Source: Leeuwenhoekiella blandensis MED217 (GTDB lineage Bacteria; Bacteroidota; Bacteroidia; Flavobacteriales; Flavobacteriaceae). Taken from it: DNA of 64,000 nucleotides. Both the position numbers and the translations under genes were made by a program. Below the pieces are notes generated by a model. The model was not told the DNA's origin and searched no databases. It saw only the letters and a list, made by a program, of their open reading frames with translations. Below, piece after piece: positions 10,341 to 19,600 of this stretch. The stretch's first letter is position 1, and the number at the start of each line of letters is the position of its first letter. The DNA is taken from NCBI RefSeq assembly GCF_000152985.1, contig NZ_CH672395.1, forward strand, positions 831,778-895,777, written 5' to 3'.

Positions 10341-10934
10341 TTAGGGTGTTTTTCTAATGAGTAAGGTAGTCATCGACCGTTCATCCTGCACATTGGTGGA
10401 TTTTACCGGTTCCAGCAATTCGATAGGAAATTCTTCTAAAAGTTTAGAAATACGATCGCGCGTTAGGTAATAGGTACCTTTTTGTCCGGTGACTTTATAT
10501 TTTATAACAGGAGCATTTCCGTCTAACCCAATATCTGAAGCCATCCTGATCAACAAACTTCCCTCAGGTTTCAAAACTCGAATCAATTCGCTAAACATTG
10601 CCGTAAACTGGTTTTCGTCTTCTGCAAAATGCAATACCGCACAGCATAAAATGTGATCAAAGCTAGCGTCTGCATACGGCAACGCGTCTAAATTTTCTAT
10701 TTGAAATGCTGATGCCGAATTGGGGTAACGCTCTTTAGCTTCTGCTATAAAATCGCTATCGATATCAATTCCCGCGATTTCAAAGTTGTTTTGATAAAAC
10801 CAATTCAGATTACGACCTCTGGCACATCCGGCATCCAGAATGTGCTGTCCGGCTAAGTAACGCTGTTTTAAAATTTGGTCGATGACATAAATGTCGGTAT
10901 TGCCAATGGCTTTATGCAGTTCTTGTTGATTCAT
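10341..10934 (-). CDS. Class I SAM-dependent methyltransferase
   Basis: A 197-residue Rossmann-fold methyltransferase. Motif I is HILDAGCARGRNLNWF (about residues 32-47), the acidic ribose-binding position is in IAGIDIDSDFI, and the post-I motif FDHILCCAVLHF follows at about residue 92. The SAM-binding features are complete but nothing identifies the substrate. It is transcribed alone, convergent with the toxin-antitoxin pair and divergent from the rhodanese gene. Confidence 0.85.
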   Translation of the reverse strand: MNQQELHKAIGNTDIYVIDQILKQRYLAGQHILDAGCARGRNLNWFYQNNFEIAGIDIDSDFIAEAKERYPNSASAFQIENLDALPYADASFDHILCCAVLHFAEDENQFTAMFSELIRVLKPEGSLLIRMASDIGLDGNAPVIKYKVTGQKGTYYLTRDRISKLLEEFPIELLEPVKSTNVQDERSMTTLLIRKTP

Positions 10935-11076
10935 ACTAATGTGTGTTAACTGTTTAAAAATACAATTTGTGGCAAGAAGTTTTTTAAAGCCTTAAGTAAC
11001 AATGATTACCAAAACTTTGATTTCCCGCCTGTATTTTTACAATTGCTTAAAACAAATAATTTAAAATCATTGTGTT

Positions 11077-11424
11077 ATGGGAATACTTAGTGTGCTTTTT
11101 GGGGTTCAGTCTCCAAAATCAGAAAATATAAAAATACTTGCTCCAGCCGAATTTAATGCGGCTATTACTCAAAAGAACGTTCAACTTGTAGATGTGCGTA
11201 CGCCACGAGAATTCAGTGGTGGTGCCATTAGAAATGCGATTAATATTGACGTATTTCAGAAAAATCTATTCCACGAAAAAGCCAATAAATTAGACAAGCA
11301 AAAGCCGGTTTATCTCTATTGCAGATCTGGAAACAGAAGTCAGCAGGCAGCGCGAATGCTTGTTTCTGCTGGTTTTGAACAGGTATTTGATTTGCGAGGA
11401 GGCTATATGAATTGGCCGTATTAA
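11077..11424 (+). CDS. Rhodanese-like domain protein
   Basis: A single-domain rhodanese of 115 residues. The active-site loop is CRSGNRS with the catalytic Cys at residue 82, preceded by the conserved LVDVRTPREFSGGAI (about 37-51). There is no signal peptide, so it should be a cytoplasmic sulfurtransferase or persulfide carrier. No partner gene is adjacent. Activity is expected from the intact loop, but the physiological acceptor is unknown. Confidence 0.9.
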   Translation: MGILSVLFGVQSPKSENIKILAPAEFNAAITQKNVQLVDVRTPREFSGGAIRNAINIDVFQKNLFHEKANKLDKQKPVYLYCRSGNRSQQAARMLVSAGFEQVFDLRGGYMNWPY

Positions 11425-11798
11425 GAGGTTGTAGCTATTGATGCATAAAATGTTCTGTAGAAAATAGTCTGAAGAATATCATAATCCTTTGAGATGCAAT
11501 TTATCTGAAGTATGTATTTAGCGGTAACAAGTGTTAATAGATGAGTAATTAGAGCACTTAATTACGGCGATATGCATTTACATTGAAGCCATAATAAAGC
11601 TACTTTCAGTCACAGTTTCTGTGGTAAAGTGTGGACTTACTGTGGATTCAGTGTGGGATGAGTGTGGATTTATTTTATTAATTGTGAGGTTTATGTTGCG
11701 TTTTGGACTAGTGTGTTTGATGGATGTAATTTGTTTTTTAATCCTTCTGTTAAGCTTGCGGAACACTATTTCTTGGTCAGGTTGCTTCCACTATAACT
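11425..11798. other. Gene-free intergenic region with a hairpin and a phased repeat
   Basis: No convincing coding sequence is seen over about 370 nt. A 62-codon minus-strand frame (11578-11766) is low in complexity and is explained by the 11-bp repeat inside it. A 7-bp hairpin (GTAATTA/TAATTAC, 11545-11565) and the TGTGG array at 11620-11673 are the only structures noticed. Confidence 0.6.
11620..11673. repeat. Degenerate 11-bp tandem repeat, five TGTGG units
   Basis: TGTGG occurs at 11620, 11630, 11641, 11652 and 11663, that is at steps of 10, 11, 11 and 11 bp. The rest of each unit varies (for example TGTGGACTTAC, TGTGGATTCAG, TGTGGGATGAG). The spacing is one helical turn, so all five cores face the same side of the DNA. 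The 11-bp period does not fit codons. Confidence 0.7.
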
Positions 11799-11841
11799 AA
11801 AAAAGCGAGCTTTCTTCTATTTCGAAAAAAGCTCGTTTTTT
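11799..11841 (-). terminator. Intrinsic terminator of the isomerase-like lipoprotein gene
   Basis: AAAAGCGAGC and GCTCGTTTTT form a 10-bp stem with one wobble pair around a 20-nt loop. Read on the minus strand the stem is followed by a T-run, directly after the stop of the gene that ends at 11861. Confidence 0.65.
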
Positions 11842-11860
11842 AGATTTAATAAAAATGAGA

Positions 11861-12793
11861 TTAGTTGAAACCTATTTCCTCAAGTCCTTTATGACTGATT
11901 TGAATCGCCTCAAGCGGCTCGTGATTAAAAGTCTGGTCTTGCTCTACAAAATAGTATTGCATTCCTGATTTATCTTTATTGGCTAAAATTTTAGCAAAAT
12001 CAATGGTTCCTTCTCCAACAGGAGCAAAGCGTCCCTGATCATCCATGTCTTTCACGTGCCATAGTTTAAAACGTCCCGGGTATTTTTCAAAATATGTAAC
12101 AGGATCGGCTCCGGCTTTGGTTACCCAATATAAGTCCATTTGAAAGTTTACAAATTCTGGATCTGTATTTTCAAGCATATATTCAATAGGTACGATGCCT
12201 TCAGCATTTTCTTTATACTCAAAGTCGTGGTTGTGATAAAGTAGTTTTAAGCCTTGCTCCTTACATTTTTTGCCCAAAGTGGTAAGAATATCGGTTAGTT
12301 CTTTTGCTGTTCCATCCATTCCCATAGTACGTGCTTCGGCATCAAAAGTGAACATACCCATAGGAGGCACGGGCACAACAAAATATTCAAAACCTGCAGC
12401 TTTAACGTCTGCGATCATTTGATCTGCATTTTCTAAGGTTACCGATCCTTGATGTGTACTCACCGGTTTAATATCTATAGACTCTAAAAATGATTTAAAA
12501 TCCTGAGGAGTCATATTGTAAAATTTTCCATCGGCATATCCTGCAGCTTCTATGTAAGCATAACCGTCATCATAAACGGTCTCTAGTGTTCCTTTAGGAT
12601 CTTCACCCATTGCGTCTCTTAGTGTATATAAAGCTAAGCCACCAAAGTTTGCTACTTCTTCGGTTTCGATAGTTGTAGTTATAGTTTCGTCAGTTTCAGA
12701 CTTTTTCGTTTCACCACAAGAAAGTAGCAATGTGGTGCAAAATGAAAGGAGGAAAATTCTGTAAAAGAAATTAGGTATTCGGTGCGTTGACAT
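11861..12793 (-). CDS. Lipoprotein with sugar phosphate isomerase/epimerase (AP endonuclease 2-like) TIM barrel
   Basis: A 310-residue protein with a lipoprotein signal peptide: hydrophobic stretch to about residue 24, lipobox LLSC with Cys at 26. The rest is a xylose-isomerase-like TIM barrel (PF01261 type). Recognisable strands include PVSTHQGSV, LKLLYHNHDFEY and FVNFQMDLYWVTKAG; the His, Asp and Glu residues of these, with HVKDMD and VEQD near the end, are the usual metal ligands. Such secreted members occur with sugar-utilisation genes in Bacteroidota, but no such genes are next to this one. Substrate unknown. Confidence 0.85.
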   Translation of the reverse strand: MSTHRIPNFFYRIFLLSFCTTLLLSCGETKKSETDETITTTIETEEVANFGGLALYTLRDAMGEDPKGTLETVYDDGYAYIEAAGYADGKFYNMTPQDFKSFLESIDIKPVSTHQGSVTLENADQMIADVKAAGFEYFVVPVPPMGMFTFDAEARTMGMDGTAKELTDILTTLGKKCKEQGLKLLYHNHDFEYKENAEGIVPIEYMLENTDPEFVNFQMDLYWVTKAGADPVTYFEKYPGRFKLWHVKDMDDQGRFAPVGEGTIDFAKILANKDKSGMQYYFVEQDQTFNHEPLEAIQISHKGLEEIGFN

Positions 12794-12900
12794 GGTTTGT
12801 GTGATTTATATGAAAAGTTTTTCTGTTTAAATTATTAAATAACCAATTTAGGCATTAAAATATGATAAATATTTAATTTCTGTAAGAAGTCGATTTTTAT

Positions 12901-12930
12901 TTGATAATTGTCAAAGCTAAGTTACATTTG
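12901..12930 (+). promoter_or_regulatory. Bacteroidota-type promoter of tRNA-Val
   Basis: TTG at 12901-12903 and TACATTTG at 12923-12930 with a 19-nt spacer match the consensus exactly. The tRNA begins 13 nt after the -7 box. Confidence 0.85.
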
Positions 12931-12942
12931 CGCACCATTTTT

Positions 12943-13017
12943 GGGACATTAACTCAGTTGGTTTAGAGTGTCACGTCGACAACGTGGAAGTCATTGGTTC
13001 GAATCCAATATGTCCCA
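12943..13017 (+). tRNA. tRNA-Val (GAC)
   Basis: Acceptor GGGACAT/ATGTCCC, D stem ACTC/GAGT, anticodon stem TCACG/CGTGG and T stem ATTGG/CCAAT all pair. The anticodon GAC is at 12978-12980 in the loop TCGACAA. Position 33 is C rather than the near-universal T. CCA is not encoded in full. Confidence 0.9.
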
Positions 13018-13020
13018 CAT

Positions 13021-13056
13021 AAGCTTTCAAGCAGATACGTTTGAAAGCTTTTTTTG
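13021..13056 (+). terminator. Intrinsic terminator after tRNA-Val
   Basis: AAGCTTTCAA and TTGAAAGCTT form a perfect 10-bp stem with a 10-nt loop, followed by a run of T. It lies immediately after the tRNA. Confidence 0.9.
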
Positions 13057-13074
13057 TTTTGATCTGGTGTCTCT

Positions 13075-13246
13075 TGGTGTAAAATACCTTTTATCGGGTA
13101 TTTTATAGGTCAATAATCACTTGTAAATTGCTAATGTAATATAAAGAACACCATCAAGGGTGGGGCTAATTACATAAAATTCATGTTGAATTTAGATTTG
13201 AATGAGCTTATAAAGAGTTAGGGGACTTTATAGGCTCATTTTTTTT
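13075..13246 (+). ncRNA. Candidate small RNA ending at an orphan terminator
   Basis: The tRNA upstream has its own terminator and murF downstream is on the other strand, yet a second strong plus-strand terminator sits at 13201-13246. The stretch before it can fold: AAAATACC/GGTATTTT makes a hairpin near 13080-13104, and CTTGGTGT near 13073 can pair with ACACC near 13149. No protein frame of note is present. No clear TAnnTTTG promoter was found, so the 5' end is a guess. Confidence 0.35.
13201..13246 (+). terminator. Strong plus-strand intrinsic terminator with no gene upstream
   Basis: AATGAGC-T-TATAAAG pairs with CTTTATA-G-GCTCATT, giving 15 bp with one T-G wobble, a 10-nt loop and a run of eight T. 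On the minus strand the stem is not followed by T, so it does not serve murF. Confidence 0.8.
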
Positions 13247-13291
13247 GGCATTGCTATAATATCTACTTTCCCAAGCTTGTTCTGAATGTGT

Positions 13292-14581
13292 TTACTGTAC
13301 TAGATCGAGTAAGGTTTCTAGTTTCATTCCGCGTGAACCTTTGATCAAGATGGTAGCATCGGCTAAAGCTTTTTGAAGGCTAACGGGAAGATTTTGTTCC
13401 TTAAGCTGATTGACATCGGTAAACTTAAAAGCTGTAGTATTGGTCTTCTCAAAATGTGAACCTAAAAGAATGAGATGGTCAATATCTAATTGGGCAGCAA
13501 GATTTGCAATAAATTGATGCTCGTACGCTGAGGTTTCTCCCAATTCAAACATATCTCCCAAGAAGGCAATTTTAGGTCCTTGGCGTTCTAGACCTGCAAA
13601 ATTGCGTAGTGCTGCTTCCATACTTGTAGGATTGGCATTATAGGCATCAAGTATAATTGTTTGATCTCCGTTGTTTATAATTTGTGACCTGTTGTTTTTA
13701 GGTACGTAAGCTTCTAAGGCTTCTTTTATATCTTCTGCCGAAATTTTAAAGAATGTACCTATTGCTGCAGCAGCAGCAAGATTGATGGTGTTGTATTGCC
13801 CCATTAAATTACTGTTCACTGTAATTTCATCAAACTGAAAATTAGCAAAAGGCTGTGCCGTGTGGTAAACAATATTTAAATCGGTTTCCTGATGCGCGCT
13901 GAAGCAAAACGTGTGTGTGCTGCCGAGCTTTTCTGCCTGAATAGGATCGTCAAGATTTAAAAAGAGCGTTCCTTTATGAGCGATAAGATAATCGTAAAGT
14001 TCGCTTTTCCCTTTGATCACTCCTTGAACGCTACCAAAACCTTCTAAATGCGCTTTGCCAAAATTGGTGATGTAACCAAAGTCAGGAGCTGCGATCGCCG
14101 TCAAATCAGCAATTTCTCCGATGTGGTTTGCACCCATTTCAACGATACCCATTTCGGTATTTTTATTCATACTTAAGAGTGTAAGAGGTACACCTATATG
14201 ATTGTTGAGGTTGCCTTGAGTTGCGGTGGTTTTGAATTTTTTTGAAAGTACACTGTTGATGAGTTCTTTTGTGGTGGTTTTACCATTGCTACCGGTTAAC
14301 GCAAGCACCGGAATATCGAGATATTTCCTATGCGCATGTGCTAAGTCTTGAAGGGTTTGAAGCACATCCTCAACTAAAATAGTCTTGTCTTTTAAATGGT
14401 ATTCTTCTTCGTCAATTACGGCATGAGAAGCACCGGATTTCAGTGCTTGTTGTGCAAAACTATTCCCATTGAAGTTAGCACCTTTCAAAGCGAAGAATAA
14501 GGTGTTTGGTTCTATTTTTCTGGTATCGGTGCTTATTCCGTCACTTTGAAGAAATAATGCGTGTAGATCTTGAATGCTCAT
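13292..14581 (-). CDS. murF: UDP-N-acetylmuramoyl-tripeptide--D-alanyl-D-alanine ligase
   Basis: A 429-residue Mur ligase that adds D-Ala-D-Ala to the UDP-MurNAc-tripeptide in the cytoplasm, the last soluble step of the peptidoglycan precursor. The N-terminal domain has the GISTDTRKI motif, the ATP loop is LTGSNGKTTTKELI (about residue 92-105), and VEMGANHIGEI and NAANPTSM-type segments follow (seen here as LDAYNANPTSMEAAL). The C-terminal domain ends GSRGMKLETLL. A longer frame reaches 14635, but residue 19 of that frame (ATG 14579-14581) gives the start usual in the family. gldJ lies directly upstream on the same strand with a terminator between. Confidence 0.93.
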   Translation of the reverse strand: MSIQDLHALFLQSDGISTDTRKIEPNTLFFALKGANFNGNSFAQQALKSGASHAVIDEEEYHLKDKTILVEDVLQTLQDLAHAHRKYLDIPVLALTGSNGKTTTKELINSVLSKKFKTTATQGNLNNHIGVPLTLLSMNKNTEMGIVEMGANHIGEIADLTAIAAPDFGYITNFGKAHLEGFGSVQGVIKGKSELYDYLIAHKGTLFLNLDDPIQAEKLGSTHTFCFSAHQETDLNIVYHTAQPFANFQFDEITVNSNLMGQYNTINLAAAAAIGTFFKISAEDIKEALEAYVPKNNRSQIINNGDQTIILDAYNANPTSMEAALRNFAGLERQGPKIAFLGDMFELGETSAYEHQFIANLAAQLDIDHLILLGSHFEKTNTTAFKFTDVNQLKEQNLPVSLQKALADATILIKGSRGMKLETLLDLVQ

Positions 14582-14708
14582 AGTAGAAGTAAACAACCTC
14601 AGGACAAGTCTGTCTGCCGAAAACGGCATGCCCATGAGGCATTGGTTAAAAACGAATTTTCAATTTTGAGGCGAGCCTAGGGGTATAAAACCTTTAGGCG
14701 GTGCCAAT

Positions 14709-14743
14709 AAAAAAACGCCCTGAGTAAATTACAAAGGGCGTTT
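14709..14743 (-). terminator. Intrinsic terminator after gldJ
   Basis: AAACGCCCT (14713-14721) pairs with AGGGCGTTT (14735-14743). Read on the minus strand a run of seven T follows the stem, between the gldJ stop and murF. Confidence 0.8.
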
Positions 14744-14764
14744 CAATAATATGAAATATTTCTT

Positions 14765-16462
14765 TTAGTTACGCGGAGTTTTATTCTTTGTAGATTTTGA
14801 ACCTACACGAGACATCGCATTTCTAAAGCCAATATCATCAGTCGCCATAGTTTGTGGTAGATATCTACGTTGTGCAGGATCTAACCAATACTCGCGATCT
14901 CTCCAAGAGCCTCCTTTATATACGCGTACTTCGTCATCAACAAGGGTTGTGCGGTCGTTCTCTTTATCATACTCTTTGATCATCCCTTCTTCCCCTTCTC
15001 TAATGCGGTTAATAGGTGAATCATACATACGATCACTGTCACTGTCGGCGTCTGAAAAACTTTGATAATATCTCGAAGATTGTTTGTCTCCATCTCTAAA
15101 GTTTCGGTTATCGCTTTCAGAGAACTGTGTTCTTAAATAAGTTTCCTCATCATCTACAGGAACCTGAGCGATTTCTCCCGGAAGACCTCGTGCTACAATT
15201 TTACCATTTTCTAAAGTGTCATAAACAATATCTTCTGTAGTGAGAACTTTTACGGTACCGTCTTCGGTGATTGCATTTTTAGTATAAACGTTACCACGAT
15301 AGTAGTTAAAGTCGTTGTACTCATCATCTACAATCGGTCTATAAACATCAGCAACCCATTCAGAAACGTTTCCGGCCATATCATAAAGACCATAATCGTT
15401 GGGTTCGTAGGATTTAATAGGTGCGGTAATGTCTGCATTGTCATCAGACCAACCTGCGATTCCACCATAATCACCATCTCCTTGTTTGAAGTTGGCTAAT
15501 TGATCGCCGCGATTTCTTCGGTTACCAGATCTTGTGTAAGCACCGTCCCAAGGATATTTTTTTCTTCCGCGATAAACATTGTATTCTCTAAGGCCTACAA
15601 GACCTAAAGCTGCATATTCCCATTCAGCTTCAGTGGGAAGTCGGTATTTTGTAGTTGAAATGATACCGTCTTTCATCTGAACATAAATGTCTTTAGCTTC
15701 ACCCGTAGAACCTGGATTGTTAGGGTTGGGTCTGGGTGTGTTATTTTTTTCACGTCGTTCTGAAGCTTTTCCTCCGCGAATTACATCATCCTGACCTCCA
15801 TAGGTTAAGCTAGGAGCTTGTAGATAGGTGTCAGTATCAAAAGTTGATTGTGCGTCAACATTGTATTTTGCACCTTTTTGAGTAAAACCTTCTTGCTCTA
15901 GAACATATTCGTTGTAACGGTTAGTTCTCCACGTACTGAATTCTACAGCTTGAATCCAACTTACACCTACAACAGGATAGCGGGCATAAGCAGGGTGTCT
16001 TAGGTAGTTTTCGGTCATGGTTTCATTAAAACCTAAGCGGTTTCTCCATACCAACGTATCTGGCAAAGCGCCGTAATAAATGTTTCTATAATTCGCTTCT
16101 TCCGGAGGGAATACGCGTTTTAAGTAGTCTAGATATTCGAGGTACATCAGGTTGGTTACCTCTGTCTCATCCATATAAAATGACTGCACATGTTGTTGGG
16201 TAGGTGTGTTGTTCCAATCATGCATCACATCGTCCTGAACACGCCCCATAGTGAAGGTTCCACCTTCAATGAAGATCAAACCTGGCGCAGCTTCCTGTTC
16301 CTTGTAATCTGTATTTGCTTGAAATCCTCCGTCACGGTCATTTATACTCCATCCGGTGGCGCGGGAACTGTTTTTGTAGTCTTTGCCGTTACGGCCACAG
16401 CTCACTAAAAGCATCGTTGAAAGGCCAAAAACAAGCGTTTTAAACACAAGATTCCTATTCAT
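14765..16462 (-). CDS. gldJ: Gliding motility lipoprotein GldJ
   Basis: A 565-residue lipoprotein (lipobox LLVSC, Cys at residue 22) with a formylglycine-generating-enzyme/SUMF1-like domain. It begins PGLIFIEGGTFTMGRVQDD and contains DETEVTNLMYLEYLDY, PVVGVSWIQAVEF, YRLPTEAEWEYAALG and DMAGNVSEWVADVY. Length and domain layout match GldJ of Flavobacterium johnsoniae, which is needed for gliding and stabilises the GldK/type IX secretion machinery. It is divergent from porU, the arrangement known in F. johnsoniae. A second SUMF1 segment at the end (VYKGGSWRDREYWLDP) closes the domain after a long acidic insertion. Confidence 0.95.
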   Translation of the reverse strand: MNRNLVFKTLVFGLSTMLLVSCGRNGKDYKNSSRATGWSINDRDGGFQANTDYKEQEAAPGLIFIEGGTFTMGRVQDDVMHDWNNTPTQQHVQSFYMDETEVTNLMYLEYLDYLKRVFPPEEANYRNIYYGALPDTLVWRNRLGFNETMTENYLRHPAYARYPVVGVSWIQAVEFSTWRTNRYNEYVLEQEGFTQKGAKYNVDAQSTFDTDTYLQAPSLTYGGQDDVIRGGKASERREKNNTPRPNPNNPGSTGEAKDIYVQMKDGIISTTKYRLPTEAEWEYAALGLVGLREYNVYRGRKKYPWDGAYTRSGNRRNRGDQLANFKQGDGDYGGIAGWSDDNADITAPIKSYEPNDYGLYDMAGNVSEWVADVYRPIVDDEYNDFNYYRGNVYTKNAITEDGTVKVLTTEDIVYDTLENGKIVARGLPGEIAQVPVDDEETYLRTQFSESDNRNFRDGDKQSSRYYQSFSDADSDSDRMYDSPINRIREGEEGMIKEYDKENDRTTLVDDEVRVYKGGSWRDREYWLDPAQRRYLPQTMATDDIGFRNAMSRVGSKSTKNKTPRN

Positions 16463-16492
16463 ATGAAAAAATTCTTAAGAAGATTTGGGACT

Positions 16493-16522
16493 GCAATATA
16501 CTATAAAGTGCCCAAATTGCAA
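16493..16522 (-). promoter_or_regulatory. Probable gldJ promoter
   Basis: On the minus strand TTG (16522-16520) is followed after 19 nt by TATATTGC (16500-16493), close to the TAnnTTTG consensus but one T short. It lies about 30 nt before the gldJ start. Confidence 0.45.
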
Positions 16523-16655
16523 TAAATAATTCATTTTTGCAAACGCTTAATCGTTATGATTCATTGGGGTTTACAGGGCATATAACGAAAATCAAATCCA
16601 TTTAGTATAGTAATCTGATTTAAAAGGTTTATGTTAGTTTTAAGAACTGATTTGT

Positions 16656-19600
16656 ATGAGAGCGAATTACCTTAAAATCTTTATGTTTTTGTGTGCGTTT
16701 TTGATAGTGCGCAATTCAGTTCTGAATGCTCAAGAAAAGCAGGTTGAGATCCGCTGGTCAGCGCCGGTTAATGTTGCTACTACAGAAAAACCGCTGATGG
16801 TTCCTAGTTTTGAAAAGGCACATTTTAGTTATTCGGTAAGCGAAGGTTTACGATTTGCAGATAAATGGAAGGTTTCGGCGGTATTTGATGCTTCGAGTGT
16901 TCAGCTTGGTGATGTGGTGTATGAGGCTATTTCTTCTACAGCCTTAAAAGATCTGAAGCTGGAGCTTATTCCTGATGCTCCAAATTTAATAGCAGCATTT
17001 TCAAAAATAAGAGGAGCTTCCTATTTTCAGTTTAGCATTTCGCCTATTGTAAAGAAAAACGGAACGGTAAAACGAATCACGCGTTTTTCGATTCGATATA
17101 ACGCACAGCGAAAGCCAACTATCCAACAATCCCGATTACCAGGGCGTAGTAATTCTATTTTGGATTCAGGAGATTTTTATAAATTTCACATAGATACCAC
17201 CGGAGTTTTTAGGTTGGATTATGAATTCTTAGAACGTTTAGGAATGGATGTTCAAAACATCAATCCGCAGCATTTGAAAATCTACGGGGATGGTGGAGCG
17301 ATGCTTCCATTAAAAAATAGCGACAACACCATTTTTGATCCTCAGGAAAACGCGATAAAAGTTGTAGGTGCAGAAGATGGAAGTTTTGACCGTGAAGACT
17401 ATATTCTTTTTTATGGCGAAGGCACACGGCAATTCAATGCTGAAAGCCTGACGCATGTTAACGCGTATGATAATAAGTCTTATTATTTTATTACAGCGAG
17501 TGGTGCGCCTGGATTACGCGTAGCGCCTATGGTTGAACCGGCAGGAGTTCCTGCGCGCACCATCACAACATTTAAGGATTATCAATTTCACGAGCGCGAT
17601 ACGTATAATCTGCTTAATTTGGGTAGGCGATGGTTTGGAGAGCGCTTTGATGTTGAAAATGAACAGCGTTTTGATTTTACATTTCCTAATCGTGTAAATA
17701 ATACGCCTCTGGACATCAGAGTTTATACTGCAGCAATTTCAGAATCTCCCACTTCCTTTGGGTTAAATGTAAACGGTCAGGCGATTACGAATCTTAATAT
17801 ACTGCCGATTAACGAGTCGGTTCTGGCTCGAGAAGCCTTTTATGACAGTTATCGTTTTCCTGGTGCAAACCCTGCGATCAATGTTTCAGGAGATGCTATT
17901 AGTGTGGTGTTGCAATACAATAATAACGGTAATCCATCGAGCGAAGGCTACTTAGATTTTATTGCTGTTGAAGCGACGCGCAGTTTAGCCGGTGTTGGAA
18001 ACCAACTTTTATTTGATGGGATTGCTCCTGAAATAGCGAACGAGGTAGCGCGCTATGAGATTCAAAATGCTGCTGCTTTTACCGAAGTTTGGGAGATCGC
18101 GAGTCCTTCAGATATAAGTAGTTTTCAAAATACTGAAGCTGCAGCTACCATAACTTTTAATACCGCGTTGAGTTCGACTAAAAAATATGTCGCGCTTCAT
18201 CCTGAGGATTTCTACGAGCCCTTAATTTACGCCGGGAATACTTCCGTAGCGAATCAAAATATAAAAGGTAGCATATTGCAGTCGGGCGGTATTTTTACAG
18301 ATGTAGATTATTTAATGATCACTCCCAACGAGCTACGCGCGCAAGCTGAGCGACTGGCCCAGCACAATCGAACTTATAGAAATTTAAACGTAAAAGTGGT
18401 AACGCTTGATGCGATCTATAATGAATTCAGTTCGGGAAAACAGGATATTGGTGCGATACGTAATTTGGTTAGGTATGTTTACGAAAATGCTTCATCAGCA
18501 GAAAATAGATTAAAGTATCTCTGTTTGTTTGGAGATACCTCTTTTGATTATAAGGACCGAATCGACAATAACAATAATTTAGTCCCTACCTTCAATACGT
18601 ATTATAGTTTCTCGCAATCACAATCGTATATGAGTGATGATTTCTTCGGGAGTTTGGATCCTGAAGAAGGGGTGATCGAAAATAATAGTCCGGCAGGGAG
18701 TGGCGGTTCTGACCGCTTGGATATTGCTGTGGGAAGAATTCTCGCCGATACGCCATTGCTGGCCAAAACCGCTGTTGATAAAATCATTAGTTATGATGCG
18801 CGGGCTTCATTTGGTCGCTGGCGCAACAATTTTGTGTTGGTTTCTGATGATGTTGATCAGCCTTGGGAATTTGCAGAGTTGGAGTCGACCATTGATGCTT
18901 TGGGGGATCAGATTCAGCAAGAGAAGCCCTTTATCAATGTCAAAAAGATTCACGCAGACAGCTATCAGCAACAATCTTCGGCTGGCGGTGATCGATATCC
19001 TGAAGTTAATGAGGCAATTGTAGATGCTTTAGAGTCTGGCGCTTTGGTAATGACTTACCTTGGGCACGGCGGTGAGAATACGCTGGCTTCAGAATTTATT
19101 TTTACTCGAGAAAATGCTCAGAATCTTGCAAATGGAGAGCGACTGCCGCTCATTGTTACAGTGACCTGTGAGTTTACACGATTTGATAATCCCAATCGGG
19201 TTGCTGCCGGAGAAGAATTGTTTTGGAATGAAGCCGGAGGGGCGGTTGGTCTTGTGGCGACGACTCGCGAGATCTCGGTGCGTTTGGGTGTGATATTCAA
19301 CGAGGCACTGGCGTCTAATTTGTTTTCTTTTGGAACTAACACCATCAAAAGTGTTGCTGAAAATTTGCGGGAAACCAAAAACCAGATCAATGATGATAAT
19401 CGAAGAGTGATCTTTTTTATAGGTGACCCGGCGATGAAGTTGGCTTTTGCAAAACCAGATATTCGATTGACGGCGATAAACGACGTGCCTTTGTCACAAC
19501 CGGTAGATACGCTCAAAGCGCTGAGTCGTGTTAAAATGAGTGGTGAAGTTGTTGATGAAAGCGGTCAGTTGATTCCGCAATATTCGGGTACGCTTTCAGC

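Noticed and set aside
11578-11766. 62-codon minus-strand frame in the intergenic region
   Set aside because: Composition is Ser/Thr/His/Lys-rich and follows the 11-bp TGTGG repeat; no family or signal, and no promoter.
14582-14635. 18-residue N-terminal extension of MurF
   Set aside because: MurF proteins begin at the MSIQDL-type start; the extension has no counterpart known to me.
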